Shown in pieces: positions 25,175 to 33,996 of a stretch of 46,766 nt of DNA. Source of the stretch: Winogradskyella_A sp963966315 (GTDB lineage: Bacteria; Bacteroidota; Bacteroidia; Flavobacteriales; Flavobacteriaceae); the NCBI GenBank assembly GCA_963966315.1, contig CAWZYX010000008.1, forward strand, positions 1-46,766, written 5' to 3'. Both the position numbers and the translations under genes were made by a program. How positions within the stretch are numbered: the stretch's first letter is position 1; each line of letters begins with the position of its first letter. The notes beneath the pieces were generated by a model. That model had not been told where the DNA came from. It made no database searches and saw only the letters and a program-made list of their open reading frames with translations.

Positions 25175-27085
25175 ATGAGCCTCGATCCTAAAATTCCAGA
25201 TGGACCATTGGAATACAAATGGAGAAACTACCAACTGAAATCTCAACTGATTAATCCAGCCAATAAAAAGAAACTAAGTGTCATCGTGGTGGGGTCTGGT
25301 CTCAGCGGTGCCGGTGCGGCAGCTACTTTGGCAGAACTGGGATATGATATCAAATGTTTTTGTTATCAGGATTCGGCAAGGCGTGCCCACTCAGTGGCCG
25401 CTCAGGGAGGTATCAATGCAGCAAAAAATTATCAGCACGACGGAGACAGTGTGTACCGCATGTTCTATGATACGCTCAAGGGTGGGGATTTCAGATCGCG
25501 CGAAGCAAACACCTATCGCCTGGCAGAATTGTCTGCCCCCTTAATCGATCATTTTGTTCAACAGGGAGTTCCCTTTGCAAGAGAATATGGAGGAACCCTT
25601 GTCAACCGTAGTTTTGGTGGAGTACAGGTGCAGAGGACCTTTTATGCACGAGGACAAACTGGCCAGCAATTGCTCATTGCTGCCTATTCACAGCTTTATA
25701 AAATGATCCGCGCCAAAAAAGTACGCATGTATCCGCGAAGCGAAATGCTTGATCTTGTAGTAATCGATGGCAAGGCCAAAGGTATAATTGTAAGAAATCT
25801 GGTGACCGGAAGGCTCGAGCGGTATGCTGCCGATGCAGTTATACTAGCTACCGGGGGTTATTCAAGGGTTTTCAGACTTTCTACTTTGGCCATTGGCTGT
25901 AATGGGAGTGCCATTTGGAAAGCCCATAAAAAGGGCGCCTATTTTGCGGCACCAAGTTTTACGCAAATTCACCCTACAGCCTTACCTCAGTCCAGCGAAG
26001 CCCAATCCAAACTCACTTTGATGTCAGAATCCTTGCGCAACGATGGTCGCATTTGGGTCCCTAAACAAAAAGGAGATGAGCGTGCTCCAGAAGACATCCC
26101 TGAAGATGAGCGTGATTATTATCTGGAGCGCCGCTATCCGAGCTTTGGAAATCTGGCACCTAGAGACATTGCTTCTCGAGCAGCCAAAGAGCGTATTGAT
26201 GCAGGTTATGGTGTGGGCCGTCTGAAAAATGCAGTATACCTGGATTTTAAGCACGCTATCAAAAAATTTGGTTTAGAGCTGATCAAAGATCGATATGGGA
26301 ATTTATTTAAGATGTACAAAAAAATTACAGGAATAGATGCTTATACCACACCCATGCTCATATCGCCAGCGGCGCACTTCTCTATGGGGGGGCTGTGGGT
26401 AGACTACGAGCTAATGACCACCATACCTGGCCTTTATGCTGTTGGAGAATGTAATTTTTCCGACCATGGAGCCAACAGGCTCGGAGCTAACTCCTTGCTG
26501 CAAGCGAGTGTTGACGGTTATTTCATTCTGCCCAACACCATAAACAACTACCTAGCTAGTGAACTGAAAAACGATCACCCAACTACTGATCATAAGGCAT
26601 TTGAAGAAGCTGAACACGAAACCCAAGTGCATATTGACCGGCTTTTAAACGTGCGTGGAACCAAGACAGTGGACCACTTTCACAGAGAACTAGGTAAAAT
26701 CATGTGGCAGGAATGTGCCATGAGTCGCACGGAGAAAGGTCTGAACAAAGCAATTGATCAAATCAAACAATTAAAGAACGACTTTTGGAATGACGTGAAG
26801 ATCACAGGAACTCAGTACGAAATGAACACTGAGCTGGAAAAAGCGCTGCGTTTGGCAGATTTTATCGAATTGGGTATTTTGATGTGCACCGATGCGCTTC
26901 AGCGTGAAGAATCCTGTGGCGCACATTTTAGAGAGGAGTACCAGACAGAAGAGGGTGAAGCCCAACGCAGAGACAATCTGTATAATTACGTTTCGGCCTG
27001 GGCTTACCAGAAGGGAGACTTTACCTTGCACAAAGAGCAATTGAAATTTGAATTTGTTGAACCAACAGTGAGAAGCTATAAATAA
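25175..27085 (+). CDS. sdhA: Succinate dehydrogenase / fumarate reductase flavoprotein subunit
   Basis: This 636-residue protein is the catalytic subunit that oxidises succinate to fumarate, or reduces fumarate. The FAD fold is VVGSGLSGAGAAATL, and the covalent FAD histidine is H72 in RRAHSVAAQGG. Substrate-site motifs are IHPTALP and SLRNDGRIW, and GANRLGANSLLQASVDGYF is present near the C-terminal part. Length and sequence fit the Bacteroidota type B enzymes. Subunit B follows after 5 bases. The cytochrome b subunit that normally precedes sdhA in this phylum is absent; only 166 non-coding bases and pyrD lie upstream. Confidence 0.95.
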   Translation: MSLDPKIPDGPLEYKWRNYQLKSQLINPANKKKLSVIVVGSGLSGAGAAATLAELGYDIKCFCYQDSARRAHSVAAQGGINAAKNYQHDGDSVYRMFYDTLKGGDFRSREANTYRLAELSAPLIDHFVQQGVPFAREYGGTLVNRSFGGVQVQRTFYARGQTGQQLLIAAYSQLYKMIRAKKVRMYPRSEMLDLVVIDGKAKGIIVRNLVTGRLERYAADAVILATGGYSRVFRLSTLAIGCNGSAIWKAHKKGAYFAAPSFTQIHPTALPQSSEAQSKLTLMSESLRNDGRIWVPKQKGDERAPEDIPEDERDYYLERRYPSFGNLAPRDIASRAAKERIDAGYGVGRLKNAVYLDFKHAIKKFGLELIKDRYGNLFKMYKKITGIDAYTTPMLISPAAHFSMGGLWVDYELMTTIPGLYAVGECNFSDHGANRLGANSLLQASVDGYFILPNTINNYLASELKNDHPTTDHKAFEEAEHETQVHIDRLLNVRGTKTVDHFHRELGKIMWQECAMSRTEKGLNKAIDQIKQLKNDFWNDVKITGTQYEMNTELEKALRLADFIELGILMCTDALQREESCGAHFREEYQTEEGEAQRRDNLYNYVSAWAYQKGDFTLHKEQLKFEFVEPTVRSYK

Positions 27086-27090
27086 GAAGA

Positions 27091-27831
27091 ATGAAGGTTA
27101 CTTTTAAGATATGGAGGCAGGAGCACCCCGAAAGCAAAGGGCAGTTAAAAACTTACGAAGTAGAAGGTCTTACCGAAGACATGTCCTTTCTAGAAGCATT
27201 GGATCATTTAAATGAACTACTAGTTCTAAAAAATGAAAAAGTCATCGCCTACGAATATGACTGTCGCGAAGGAATCTGTGGTCAATGTGGTGTTTTTATC
27301 AACGGAAGGGCTCATGGCCCTCATCCAAACATGACGACCTGCCAACTGCATATGAGAAGTTTCAAGGATGGAGAATCAATAACGGTTGAACCCTGGAGAG
27401 CAGATGCATTCCCAATAATCAAAGACTTAGTGGTAGACCGATCTGCCTTTGATCGCATTATCGAAGCCGGAGCCTATATTAGTTCGAAAACCGGTACAGC
27501 ACCAGAAGCCAATGCCATCCCAATTCCAAAAGAAATGGCTGACAAAGCCATGGATGCGGCAGCTTGTATTGGTTGTGGTGCTTGTGTGGCCACATGTAAA
27601 AATTCATCAGCTGTGTTATTTACTTCTGCGAAGATCAACCACCTTAATACACTTCCTCAAGGCAAGGCAGAAGCATCAAAGAGACTAGCTCAAATGACCT
27701 ATCAAATGGATTTAGAAGGCTTTGGAAACTGTTCGAATACAGGTGCCTGCGAAATTGAATGTCCTGAGGGCATATCGATCAAGAATATTGCCGAAATGAA
27801 TGCCCAGTTCATTAAACTCAAGTTTTTTTAA
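27091..27831 (+). CDS. sdhB: Succinate dehydrogenase / fumarate reductase iron-sulfur subunit
   Basis: This 246-residue protein carries electrons between the flavoprotein and the membrane. The [2Fe-2S] cysteines are C58, C63, C66 and C84. The second domain has C159, C162, C165 and C169, then C214, C220 and C224, enough for the usual [4Fe-4S] and [3Fe-4S] clusters. All cluster ligands are present, so the subunit looks functional. It is the last gene of this two-gene unit and ends 3 bases from a convergent gene. Confidence 0.95.
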   Translation: MKVTFKIWRQEHPESKGQLKTYEVEGLTEDMSFLEALDHLNELLVLKNEKVIAYEYDCREGICGQCGVFINGRAHGPHPNMTTCQLHMRSFKDGESITVEPWRADAFPIIKDLVVDRSAFDRIIEAGAYISSKTGTAPEANAIPIPKEMADKAMDAAACIGCGACVATCKNSSAVLFTSAKINHLNTLPQGKAEASKRLAQMTYQMDLEGFGNCSNTGACEIECPEGISIKNIAEMNAQFIKLKFF

Positions 27832-27834
27832 ACT

Positions 27835-28428
27835 TTAGCGTTTGGGTTGATACATGACTATTATTTGAATGGCAATAGCCAGTACCACCAGAAAGTAAAT
27901 TTCTATTTGCGTGAAAAGTTCAACATTGCTCACAGCTCTGCGACTAATGGCCAATTGTCTGTTTCCTTCACTCATTTGGATTTTAGACAGGTTTTTCAAA
28001 TTCTGATTCACGTCAGAAATTTTAGTTGTCAAAATGCCTGTAGTAAGCTGAGGATCTGTTGCATACCGTTGTTCTGTTAAAAACAGAGATACTAAATTGG
28101 ATTGAAGCTCATCAAATTCCTGTACTTCTTTTTTTGTGAGCTTAGTCACCTCATACTGAGCTATCAACTCCTTTAATTGATCATTGGCAAAGCCATTTTC
28201 GGAACTAAAATAAACGGTATCCCTTGTTGCAAGAGCCATTTCTTTATCGTGTATGATCTCAGAAATCTGAAAAATGAGATCCTTGGCCACAAGTCGATCT
28301 TCATAAATCGTTTCTACCGAGTCTCTCACTCTGATAAAATTGTTTTGATCAATTAGGTTCGTTGTGAGAATTAAGGCAAATACCAGCAATATTCCCAGAA
28401 CCCACTTTACTTTGTTATAAAAGCTCAT
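27835..28428 (-). CDS. Membrane protein with four-helix-bundle MCP-type sensor domain
   Basis: This 197-residue protein has two membrane helices, near residues 10-26 and 170-192, around a periplasmic helical domain of about 145 residues. That layout and the N-terminus VKWVLGILLVFALILTTNLIDQNNF resemble the 4HB sensor domain of methyl-accepting chemotaxis proteins. There is no HAMP, signalling, kinase or cyclase domain after the second helix; the protein ends with YQPKR. It may regulate a partner in the membrane or be a stand-alone ligand binder. It lies downstream of the V-ATPase operon on the same strand, 158 bases away. Confidence 0.75.
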   Translation of the reverse strand: MSFYNKVKWVLGILLVFALILTTNLIDQNNFIRVRDSVETIYEDRLVAKDLIFQISEIIHDKEMALATRDTVYFSSENGFANDQLKELIAQYEVTKLTKKEVQEFDELQSNLVSLFLTEQRYATDPQLTTGILTTKISDVNQNLKNLSKIQMSEGNRQLAISRRAVSNVELFTQIEIYFLVVLAIAIQIIVMYQPKR

Positions 28429-28586
28429 ATAATAAGTTTAATTGACACTATCGCTAAAATAGCATTAGAAGAAAAGAATATCAGTTAGCCGAGGTGTTTA
28501 CTTCGACCATAGACGGTAACGAATAGTCCTGCAAGGTCAATTTACAGCAGACAGCTATACTTTTCTCTTTTGAGTCACGTTTCAAA

Positions 28587-29054
28587 CTAAGATCCAGGCA
28601 GCCCGGTCATGGTAAAGATCATCACAAACAATGCAACGGTTTCTACAACGCCGATGATCATGATGTACTTTGCAGTATCATTAGCACCTGCAGCTATGGC
28701 ATCACAAGCCCGTGCACCTGCTTTTCCCTGAAATATAGCCGATCCGGCCATGGCTGCTCCTGCAAAAAGGCCAATGATAATTTGCCATAAATAGGAATCT
28801 GGAGACAAGTTGGCATCTGAAATAGCGTTCTTTAAGATCATACCATAAATCACCTGAGACAGAGGCGCTCCGACAAAAATGAGCAATGCTGTAGCGGCTT
28901 TCTGTCCGCTTGTGATCATTTTTTTCCAAGCTCCGATGGCGGCCATTCCGGCAATACCTGTACCAATAGCCGAACCAATGGCCGCTATGCTGAGCGACAT
29001 CCCCATATCGCCAAATCCTTCCAGTGTTGTTTGTATCAATGATATAATTCCCAT
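28587..29054 (-). CDS. ntpK: V-type ATPase subunit K (c-ring), predicted Na+ type
   Basis: This 155-residue proteolipid has four membrane helices in two hairpins, the V-type form. Only the second hairpin has the ion-binding carboxylate, E138 in GVVETVALF. Residues matching the Na+ ligands of Enterococcus hirae NtpK are present: S66 and Q67 in APLSQVIYG (T64, Q65), Q109 in IFQGK (Q110) and E138 (E139). I therefore predict Na+ rather than H+ transport. It is last in the operon, after a 32-base gap, unlike the tight overlaps before it; separate translation may serve the need for many copies. Confidence 0.93.
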   Translation of the reverse strand: MGIISLIQTTLEGFGDMGMSLSIAAIGSAIGTGIAGMAAIGAWKKMITSGQKAATALLIFVGAPLSQVIYGMILKNAISDANLSPDSYLWQIIIGLFAGAAMAGSAIFQGKAGARACDAIAAGANDTAKYIMIIGVVETVALFVMIFTMTGLPGS

Positions 29055-29086
29055 AGTTACTGATTTATCTTTTTATTATTTGGTGA

Positions 29087-30901
29087 TTAAATGTGTTCAT
29101 CCTGTGTTTTTAATTTGAATGGTCGATATGCTTCCCCTGAAAACTGCACGCCCAGGTGACCTGCAAACTCCAGCATATTAAGGCGAATACCGTGGACCAT
29201 CACAGCCATCAATGCCAAAGCTATGTTTAAGGTATGCCCCAACAGCAAAGCAATGAGGGCCATTATAAATTCTAAAATGCCCAAATCTGAAATACCATTT
29301 GGTAAAGCCATATTATTAAAACTTGCTGCCACAGCAGCCGTCGCCATCCCTACAGCAAACAGCCGCACATAGGAAACAATATCTGAAAATCCACTGATGA
29401 GGCTTAAAGGTAAGTTGGCTACTGAGGCCCCCATACTTTTAAGAAAACTGTCGCTCTCCTTTGAAAAGAAGACCACCAAAGCTGCACCGATACCGAACAG
29501 CCATAAATACCAGCCAGGGGCAGGATTTCCAAGTACGAGTTCCTCCGTAATAAAAAACAAACCCCAAACAAGTAAAATCCAGCCAAGCTCACTTAAGACC
29601 TTAATTGAATTAATGTATTGCACTGCCCTGATTCCGTGTGCCACGGTAAGGTGTATGGCACCAATTAAAAAAGACAGGTGCATCATAAAATTAATATTAT
29701 CGACTCCAAAGCTCGCAATTTCAGGAAGCACCATATGTTTTAACGGAACCATCTGAGCGATGTGCTCTGCTCCAAAATAGGTACCACTCAATACACCCCA
29801 GACTATAGTTGCTCCACTGAGGACGAAAATCAAAGCCCTTAACTGTGGATCCAGTTTTTTTCTGAATATGATGGCCAGCAGCAAAAAAATAAGTCCATAA
29901 CCAGCATCACCGACGAGCATTGCAAAAAATAAAGCAAACGCTATAAGAAAATAAATGGAAACATCCACTTCCTTATAGCCAGGCACAATATCTATGAATT
30001 TCATCATAGGATTGATGATGCTGATCCATTTGGGATTTTTTATGTATACCGGAACTTCTTCAATATTTTGAGGTTCTGATATGGCGTATCCCCAATCGTT
30101 CTTTTTTGCCTCAGCGATGAAATCACTTACGCTATACTTGGGCAAATAGCCCTTCAAATACTTCACTTTTCCCTGGATATCCATCATACCCTGATAGGCC
30201 TTTTCAGTTTTATAGCGATCGTTTAAAACGTCCAGATATGCTTCTAATACAGCTACATACTTCTTTTGTTGGTATAAATAAACATCGACCTGCTTGAGCT
30301 GACGGCTTTTTCTAGTTTTAATGGCCAGTAAGGCCTCATGGGACAAATCGGGAACCGCCAATTCCTTAAATGGAAGTTCATCCTCTTCATCTTGAGAAAA
30401 AAGAGCAACTGGTATGGTTCCTTCAACTATTGGGAAGCTTACTATATTTTTATCTGCGGGCAACAACTTCTCATAACCCTTATCTATTGCATAAAGGCGC
30501 ACATATATTCCATTTTTCTCTAAAAAACGTATATCGTTTTCCCTGATACCACTTCCAAAAAGTTCATAAAAATCAATCTCTTTCTCAATACTGTCTAATG
30601 TAGTATTAAGGTTTTGCCGAATGGTTTTGGTTTTCAGAACTCGTTCTACGATGCGCTTAGGATCCTTGCCGTTGAGGTTAAACTCATCTTCTTCTCCCAA
30701 CTGCTCATAGCTGTGCTCCTGAAGAATACCAATTGCCTTCTCAGCATTAAGAATATCCCTGGTACGGCGCTCAATAGCCTCTGCCGATTCAGCCTCCATC
30801 TCTTTAATCTCCACAACCCCCAGTTGTCCCAGTTTGCTAATGGTTGCATCCACGGCCTGAGCACTTGTAAAAAGCAGTATTTCATTCATTCTCACAATCA
30901 T
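29087..30901 (-). CDS. ntpI: V-type ATPase subunit I (membrane stator)
   Basis: This 604-residue subunit forms the ion half-channels beside the c-ring. Residues 1-300 are a cytosolic coiled-coil and alpha/beta arm; about seven or eight membrane helices follow from residue 315. Two arginines sit in the positions known to be needed in the family: R513 in SDIVSYVRLFAVG and R573 in HGIRLNMLEF. The ATG overlaps the subunit D stop (ATGA). A second in-frame ATG at residue 5 is equally plausible. The 604-residue length is slightly short for the family but all parts are present. Confidence 0.93.
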   Translation of the reverse strand: MIVRMNEILLFTSAQAVDATISKLGQLGVVEIKEMEAESAEAIERRTRDILNAEKAIGILQEHSYEQLGEEDEFNLNGKDPKRIVERVLKTKTIRQNLNTTLDSIEKEIDFYELFGSGIRENDIRFLEKNGIYVRLYAIDKGYEKLLPADKNIVSFPIVEGTIPVALFSQDEEDELPFKELAVPDLSHEALLAIKTRKSRQLKQVDVYLYQQKKYVAVLEAYLDVLNDRYKTEKAYQGMMDIQGKVKYLKGYLPKYSVSDFIAEAKKNDWGYAISEPQNIEEVPVYIKNPKWISIINPMMKFIDIVPGYKEVDVSIYFLIAFALFFAMLVGDAGYGLIFLLLAIIFRKKLDPQLRALIFVLSGATIVWGVLSGTYFGAEHIAQMVPLKHMVLPEIASFGVDNINFMMHLSFLIGAIHLTVAHGIRAVQYINSIKVLSELGWILLVWGLFFITEELVLGNPAPGWYLWLFGIGAALVVFFSKESDSFLKSMGASVANLPLSLISGFSDIVSYVRLFAVGMATAAVAASFNNMALPNGISDLGILEFIMALIALLLGHTLNIALALMAVMVHGIRLNMLEFAGHLGVQFSGEAYRPFKLKTQDEHI

Positions 30902-31509
30902 AGAACTTCATTTTTTACTTGCTTTTTCTTTTTTACCAGTTTTGCACATCCTATGGCCAGGCGTTCTACGTCACCCAGATAAATCTCGATCTTTCTTATG
31001 TTGGTCTCTGTTTCGGGTATAAATACTTCTTTCAGGGCATTTTTCATTCTGCGGGCCTCAGCTAATTCTTCGCTCACACGCTTAAGATTTGTTTGTTCCA
31101 AGGACAACATAAAATAATTAGTTTTCTGGTCCTTGATCACCTCTATTGCTGCATCGGTCCAGAGCGGAGTTTCCATAAAGTCAATATCAGCCTGCTTGAA
31201 CTTTATAGTTTGAAGTTGTTCGATGACCACCCCTGCTATTTCACGTGTACTGGTCTTGATCTCATCTGGCTCAGTCATATTGGATAAGTCTACTCCATCT
31301 TCAGCCATTACCCCAACCCATTCGCTGGTTTCTTTGTTTATTTGCGTGATGGATTCTTCTAATCGCTTCACCGCGTTTTCTATGCTTTGGATGACCTCTT
31401 TCAGTTGCTGTTCCTTCATTTCGAAAACAGGTAGCGCGGTTCGGTATCCTTTAAGTTCATTCTTTAAGGCCGCCAGAGTATTCTTATTCATCAAAATCTT
31501 GTCAGCCAT
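30898..31509 (-). CDS. ntpD: V-type ATPase subunit D (central rotor shaft)
   Basis: This 203-residue protein is the long antiparallel coiled coil that turns inside the A3B3 head. The N-terminal MNKNTLAALKNELKGYR and the C-terminal helix ending in basic residues (LVKKKKQVKNE) fit subunit D. It overlaps the DUF2764 gene by 8 bases and subunit I by 4. No separate subunit F, which normally caps the shaft, is visible nearby. Confidence 0.9.
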   Translation of the reverse strand: MADKILMNKNTLAALKNELKGYRTALPVFEMKEQQLKEVIQSIENAVKRLEESITQINKETSEWVGVMAEDGVDLSNMTEPDEIKTSTREIAGVVIEQLQTIKFKQADIDFMETPLWTDAAIEVIKDQKTNYFMLSLEQTNLKRVSEELAEARRMKNALKEVFIPETETNIRKIEIYLGDVERLAIGCAKLVKKKKQVKNEVL

Positions 31510-32080
31510 ACTGTTCGATTTTTATGTATTTCTTGAGATTCGACATCCCTTTTTCCCGATCAAAACCCCACCATCTCAAGAGCAACTGTAATTTCAGTTT
31601 GTAGAGGAGTAAGGCTGAAAAATCAGCATAATGACCAATCGAAAGCTCATTCAGTTTGTGCCACTGAACTTCAAGTAATTGTTCCTCTGCTTCTAAGGGA
31701 TCTGCAGACAGTTCAGGAATAAACTCAAAGGTTGTGCTCTGTGGGTTTTTGTCCGACAGCCTTGCCATTCGCAGGTCTCGTATCTCTCTCTTTAGAGCGT
31801 ACATAAAATGTGAAAATTGAGATACCACCTTATAAGAACTGTTCATAAATGATTCATGATGCACCGTATTGAATTGGAGATCTTTCAAATACTCATACTG
31901 GGCATTAGTTGTAAATTTTTTAGCTTCCGCGGTCAGGATGGTAACCAGATCCTGAGAATCTTCTGCCATCACGGCATATTTGTGCAGCAAGGAAGAGACT
32001 CGTGATTGACGCTCCTCAGCTTTCGAGAACACCAAATCGGGTAGACTGCTTATTAAATATTCCAGATTTCCAGAGAGCAT
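31502..32080 (-). CDS. DUF2764 family V-ATPase-associated protein
   Basis: This 192-residue, mostly helical protein matches DUF2764, known from V-type ATPase operons of Bacteroidota, Chlamydiae and spirochaetes. The N-terminus NLEYLISSLPDLVFS and the C-terminal LLLRWWGFDREKGMSNLKKY are characteristic. Its place between E and D, and the absence of a recognisable subunit C, make it a candidate for the socket between shaft and c-ring. That role is inference. Its ATG follows directly on the subunit E stop. Confidence 0.8.
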   Translation of the reverse strand: MLSGNLEYLISSLPDLVFSKAEERQSRVSSLLHKYAVMAEDSQDLVTILTAEAKKFTTNAQYEYLKDLQFNTVHHESFMNSSYKVVSQFSHFMYALKREIRDLRMARLSDKNPQSTTFEFIPELSADPLEAEEQLLEVQWHKLNELSIGHYADFSALLLYKLKLQLLLRWWGFDREKGMSNLKKYIKIEQYG

Positions 32081-32671
32081 TTAGTCAGAGTTTAAAATGG
32101 TCATCCACCTTTGGCTTAAGTTGCTGTTCAGGAGTTCGGAGATTTCTTCGGCTGTCATATCGTAGCTCCATCCTTCATCTGTTTGTCTTACGGATAGTCC
32201 GGACAAAAGATTTTTATCTTTAATAACAGTAGCCGCACTGCTGTTTTGTGCCACCTCCTGTCGAATACTGTTCACTAACTGATCTTCCAATTCCTCAGGT
32301 AAACTAATGCTGAGATTACCCTTAAGGGCTTTCGTAAATTCTTTTATCACTGCCACATAGACTTCTTTTGAAAATGCCTCTTCTATATTGGCTTCAAGCA
32401 CAGACTTGAACAACTCAATCAAATCACTTTTGATCGATAGGTGAACATCTCTTGCCGCCTGCTTTAATGCGATTACACCTTTCGACTGTATTTCCTCTGA
32501 GGTAGCATTAGCCTTTTCCAGTATCTCTTTGCGTTCCTGTTCTGCCTTTTTTACAATTTTTGCCGCCTGTTGCTGGGCCTGGCTAATGAGTTCTTGAGCC
32601 TCCTTATCAGCCTTTTCTATGGCCTCAGCTTTAACCTTGGCAATCAAGCCCTTCAAGTTATGTTCACTCAT
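32081..32671 (-). CDS. ntpE: V-type ATPase subunit E (peripheral stalk)
   Basis: This 196-residue subunit has a long N-terminal coiled coil rich in A, E, K and Q (KADKEAQELISQAQQQAAK) and a C-terminal globular domain that caps the head. That is the standard form of subunit E. Its ATG overlaps the subunit B stop as ATGA. No subunit G, the usual coiled-coil partner, is visible. Confidence 0.88.
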   Translation of the reverse strand: MSEHNLKGLIAKVKAEAIEKADKEAQELISQAQQQAAKIVKKAEQERKEILEKANATSEEIQSKGVIALKQAARDVHLSIKSDLIELFKSVLEANIEEAFSKEVYVAVIKEFTKALKGNLSISLPEELEDQLVNSIRQEVAQNSSAATVIKDKNLLSGLSVRQTDEGWSYDMTAEEISELLNSNLSQRWMTILNSD

Positions 32672-33996
32672 ACATCATTTGGTTTTAAGATCTTATAATT
32701 TCCTTTTTCCGGCCAGTAAGTCGTAACAAGGTCTGAAGACAAGCCCACCTCTTCTTTTCTGAAGTGTGCCGCGAGGATATCCCAGCATAAATCCAAGGCA
32801 TCCTCGAGTTCGAGATACCTGAAAGGATCCATTAATTCCTTCTGAAACGTTTTTCGGTAGTCCAATAACCTCAGTGAATAGTCGTCTTTTACCGACCCAA
32901 ATTTTTGGGCCTTTACCCGTTCTTCTGCCTCAGAAAGTAAACGAGCCATAGCGTTCATAATACTTCTGTGGTCAGCGCGTGTTTTATCATTTACCTGTTG
33001 CTTTAAGCGACTTAGGGACCCGAAAAGCTCCAGGTAACCGTCTTTCATAAAAAACTGACCTTCTGTTATATAGCCCGTGTTATCGGGGACGGGATGGGTT
33101 ACATCATCCATGGTTGTTACCCCTAAAATGGTTAAGCTGCCAGCCCCATCTATATCTGCGGCCTTCTCATATCGGCTGGCCAACTGAGAGTAGAGATCAC
33201 CGGGATAACCCTGATTGGCCGGGATCTGATCCTGGGCATTGGCAACTTGCCGCAGGTAGTCGGACCACTGGGTCATATCCGAAAGTAAGACAAATACGTT
33301 TTTACCCTGAAGTGCAAAGCGCTCCCCCACAGCAAGTGCCAGATCGGGAACCATAAGGCCTTCAACAATTGAATCTCTGTGGGTGTGAACAAACATGATG
33401 GTTTTACTTTTGCTCCCAGCCTCCTCAATACGCTCCTTAAAATAGTGGTATTCGTCGTATTTGAGTCCTACACCCCCAATGATGATAACATCGGCATCCG
33501 TCTGGGTAGCAACATTCGCCAGAAGTCTGTTATAGGGTTCACCTGCCCGGGCAAAAATTGGGATTTTTTGCGAGCGTACCAGAGTATTGAAGACATCGAT
33601 CATTGGAACTCCGGTACGAATCATATTCTTGGGAATAAGTCGTTTTACCGGATTTATGGATGGTCCGGCAACCCGAACCATATCCGATACCAGTTGTGGC
33701 CCTCCATCTATTGGCTGGCCATTACCAGAATACACTCGCCCCAGCATGTCCTCAGAAAAGCCTACTTTCACAGGATTTCCAAGAAAACGCACCTTACAAT
33801 CCGTAGAAACGCCAAAACCACCACCAAAAAGCTGCAAAGTGACTTTACTTCCATTTAAAGCAATAACCTGAGCAAACGCCTTTTTACCGTCCGGATATAT
33901 TACCTCTGCTAATTCCTTGTTGTGCACATTTTTAGCTTTAATGGTTAGAATAGCTCTACCGATACTATCAATATGCTCAAACGTTTTCCTTAACAT
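32668..33996 (-). CDS. ntpB: V-type ATPase subunit B (regulatory)
   Basis: This 442-residue protein is the non-catalytic nucleotide-site subunit of the A3B3 head. It has the beta-barrel N-terminus, GVPMIDVFNTLVRSQKIPIF, then a degenerate P-loop region (ARAGEPYNRLL) lacking GKT, and the sequence QIPANQGYPGDLYSQLASRYE that is typical of V-type B. The gene overlaps subunit A by 20 bases, so the two are surely co-translated. Confidence 0.95.
   Translation of the reverse strand: MLRKTFEHIDSIGRAILTIKAKNVHNKELAEVIYPDGKKAFAQVIALNGSKVTLQLFGGGFGVSTDCKVRFLGNPVKVGFSEDMLGRVYSGNGQPIDGGPQLVSDMVRVAGPSINPVKRLIPKNMIRTGVPMIDVFNTLVRSQKIPIFARAGEPYNRLLANVATQTDADVIIIGGVGLKYDEYHYFKERIEEAGSKSKTIMFVHTHRDSIVEGLMVPDLALAVGERFALQGKNVFVLLSDMTQWSDYLRQVANAQDQIPANQGYPGDLYSQLASRYEKAADIDGAGSLTILGVTTMDDVTHPVPDNTGYITEGQFFMKDGYLELFGSLSRLKQQVNDKTRADHRSIMNAMARLLSEAEERVKAQKFGSVKDDYSLRLLDYRKTFQKELMDPFRYLELEDALDLCWDILAAHFRKEEVGLSSDLVTTYWPEKGNYKILKPNDV

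Noticed and set aside
33114..33871. Plus-strand frames of 80-159 codons opposite V-ATPase subunit B
   Set aside because: They are shadows of a strongly conserved gene on the other strand and match no family I know.
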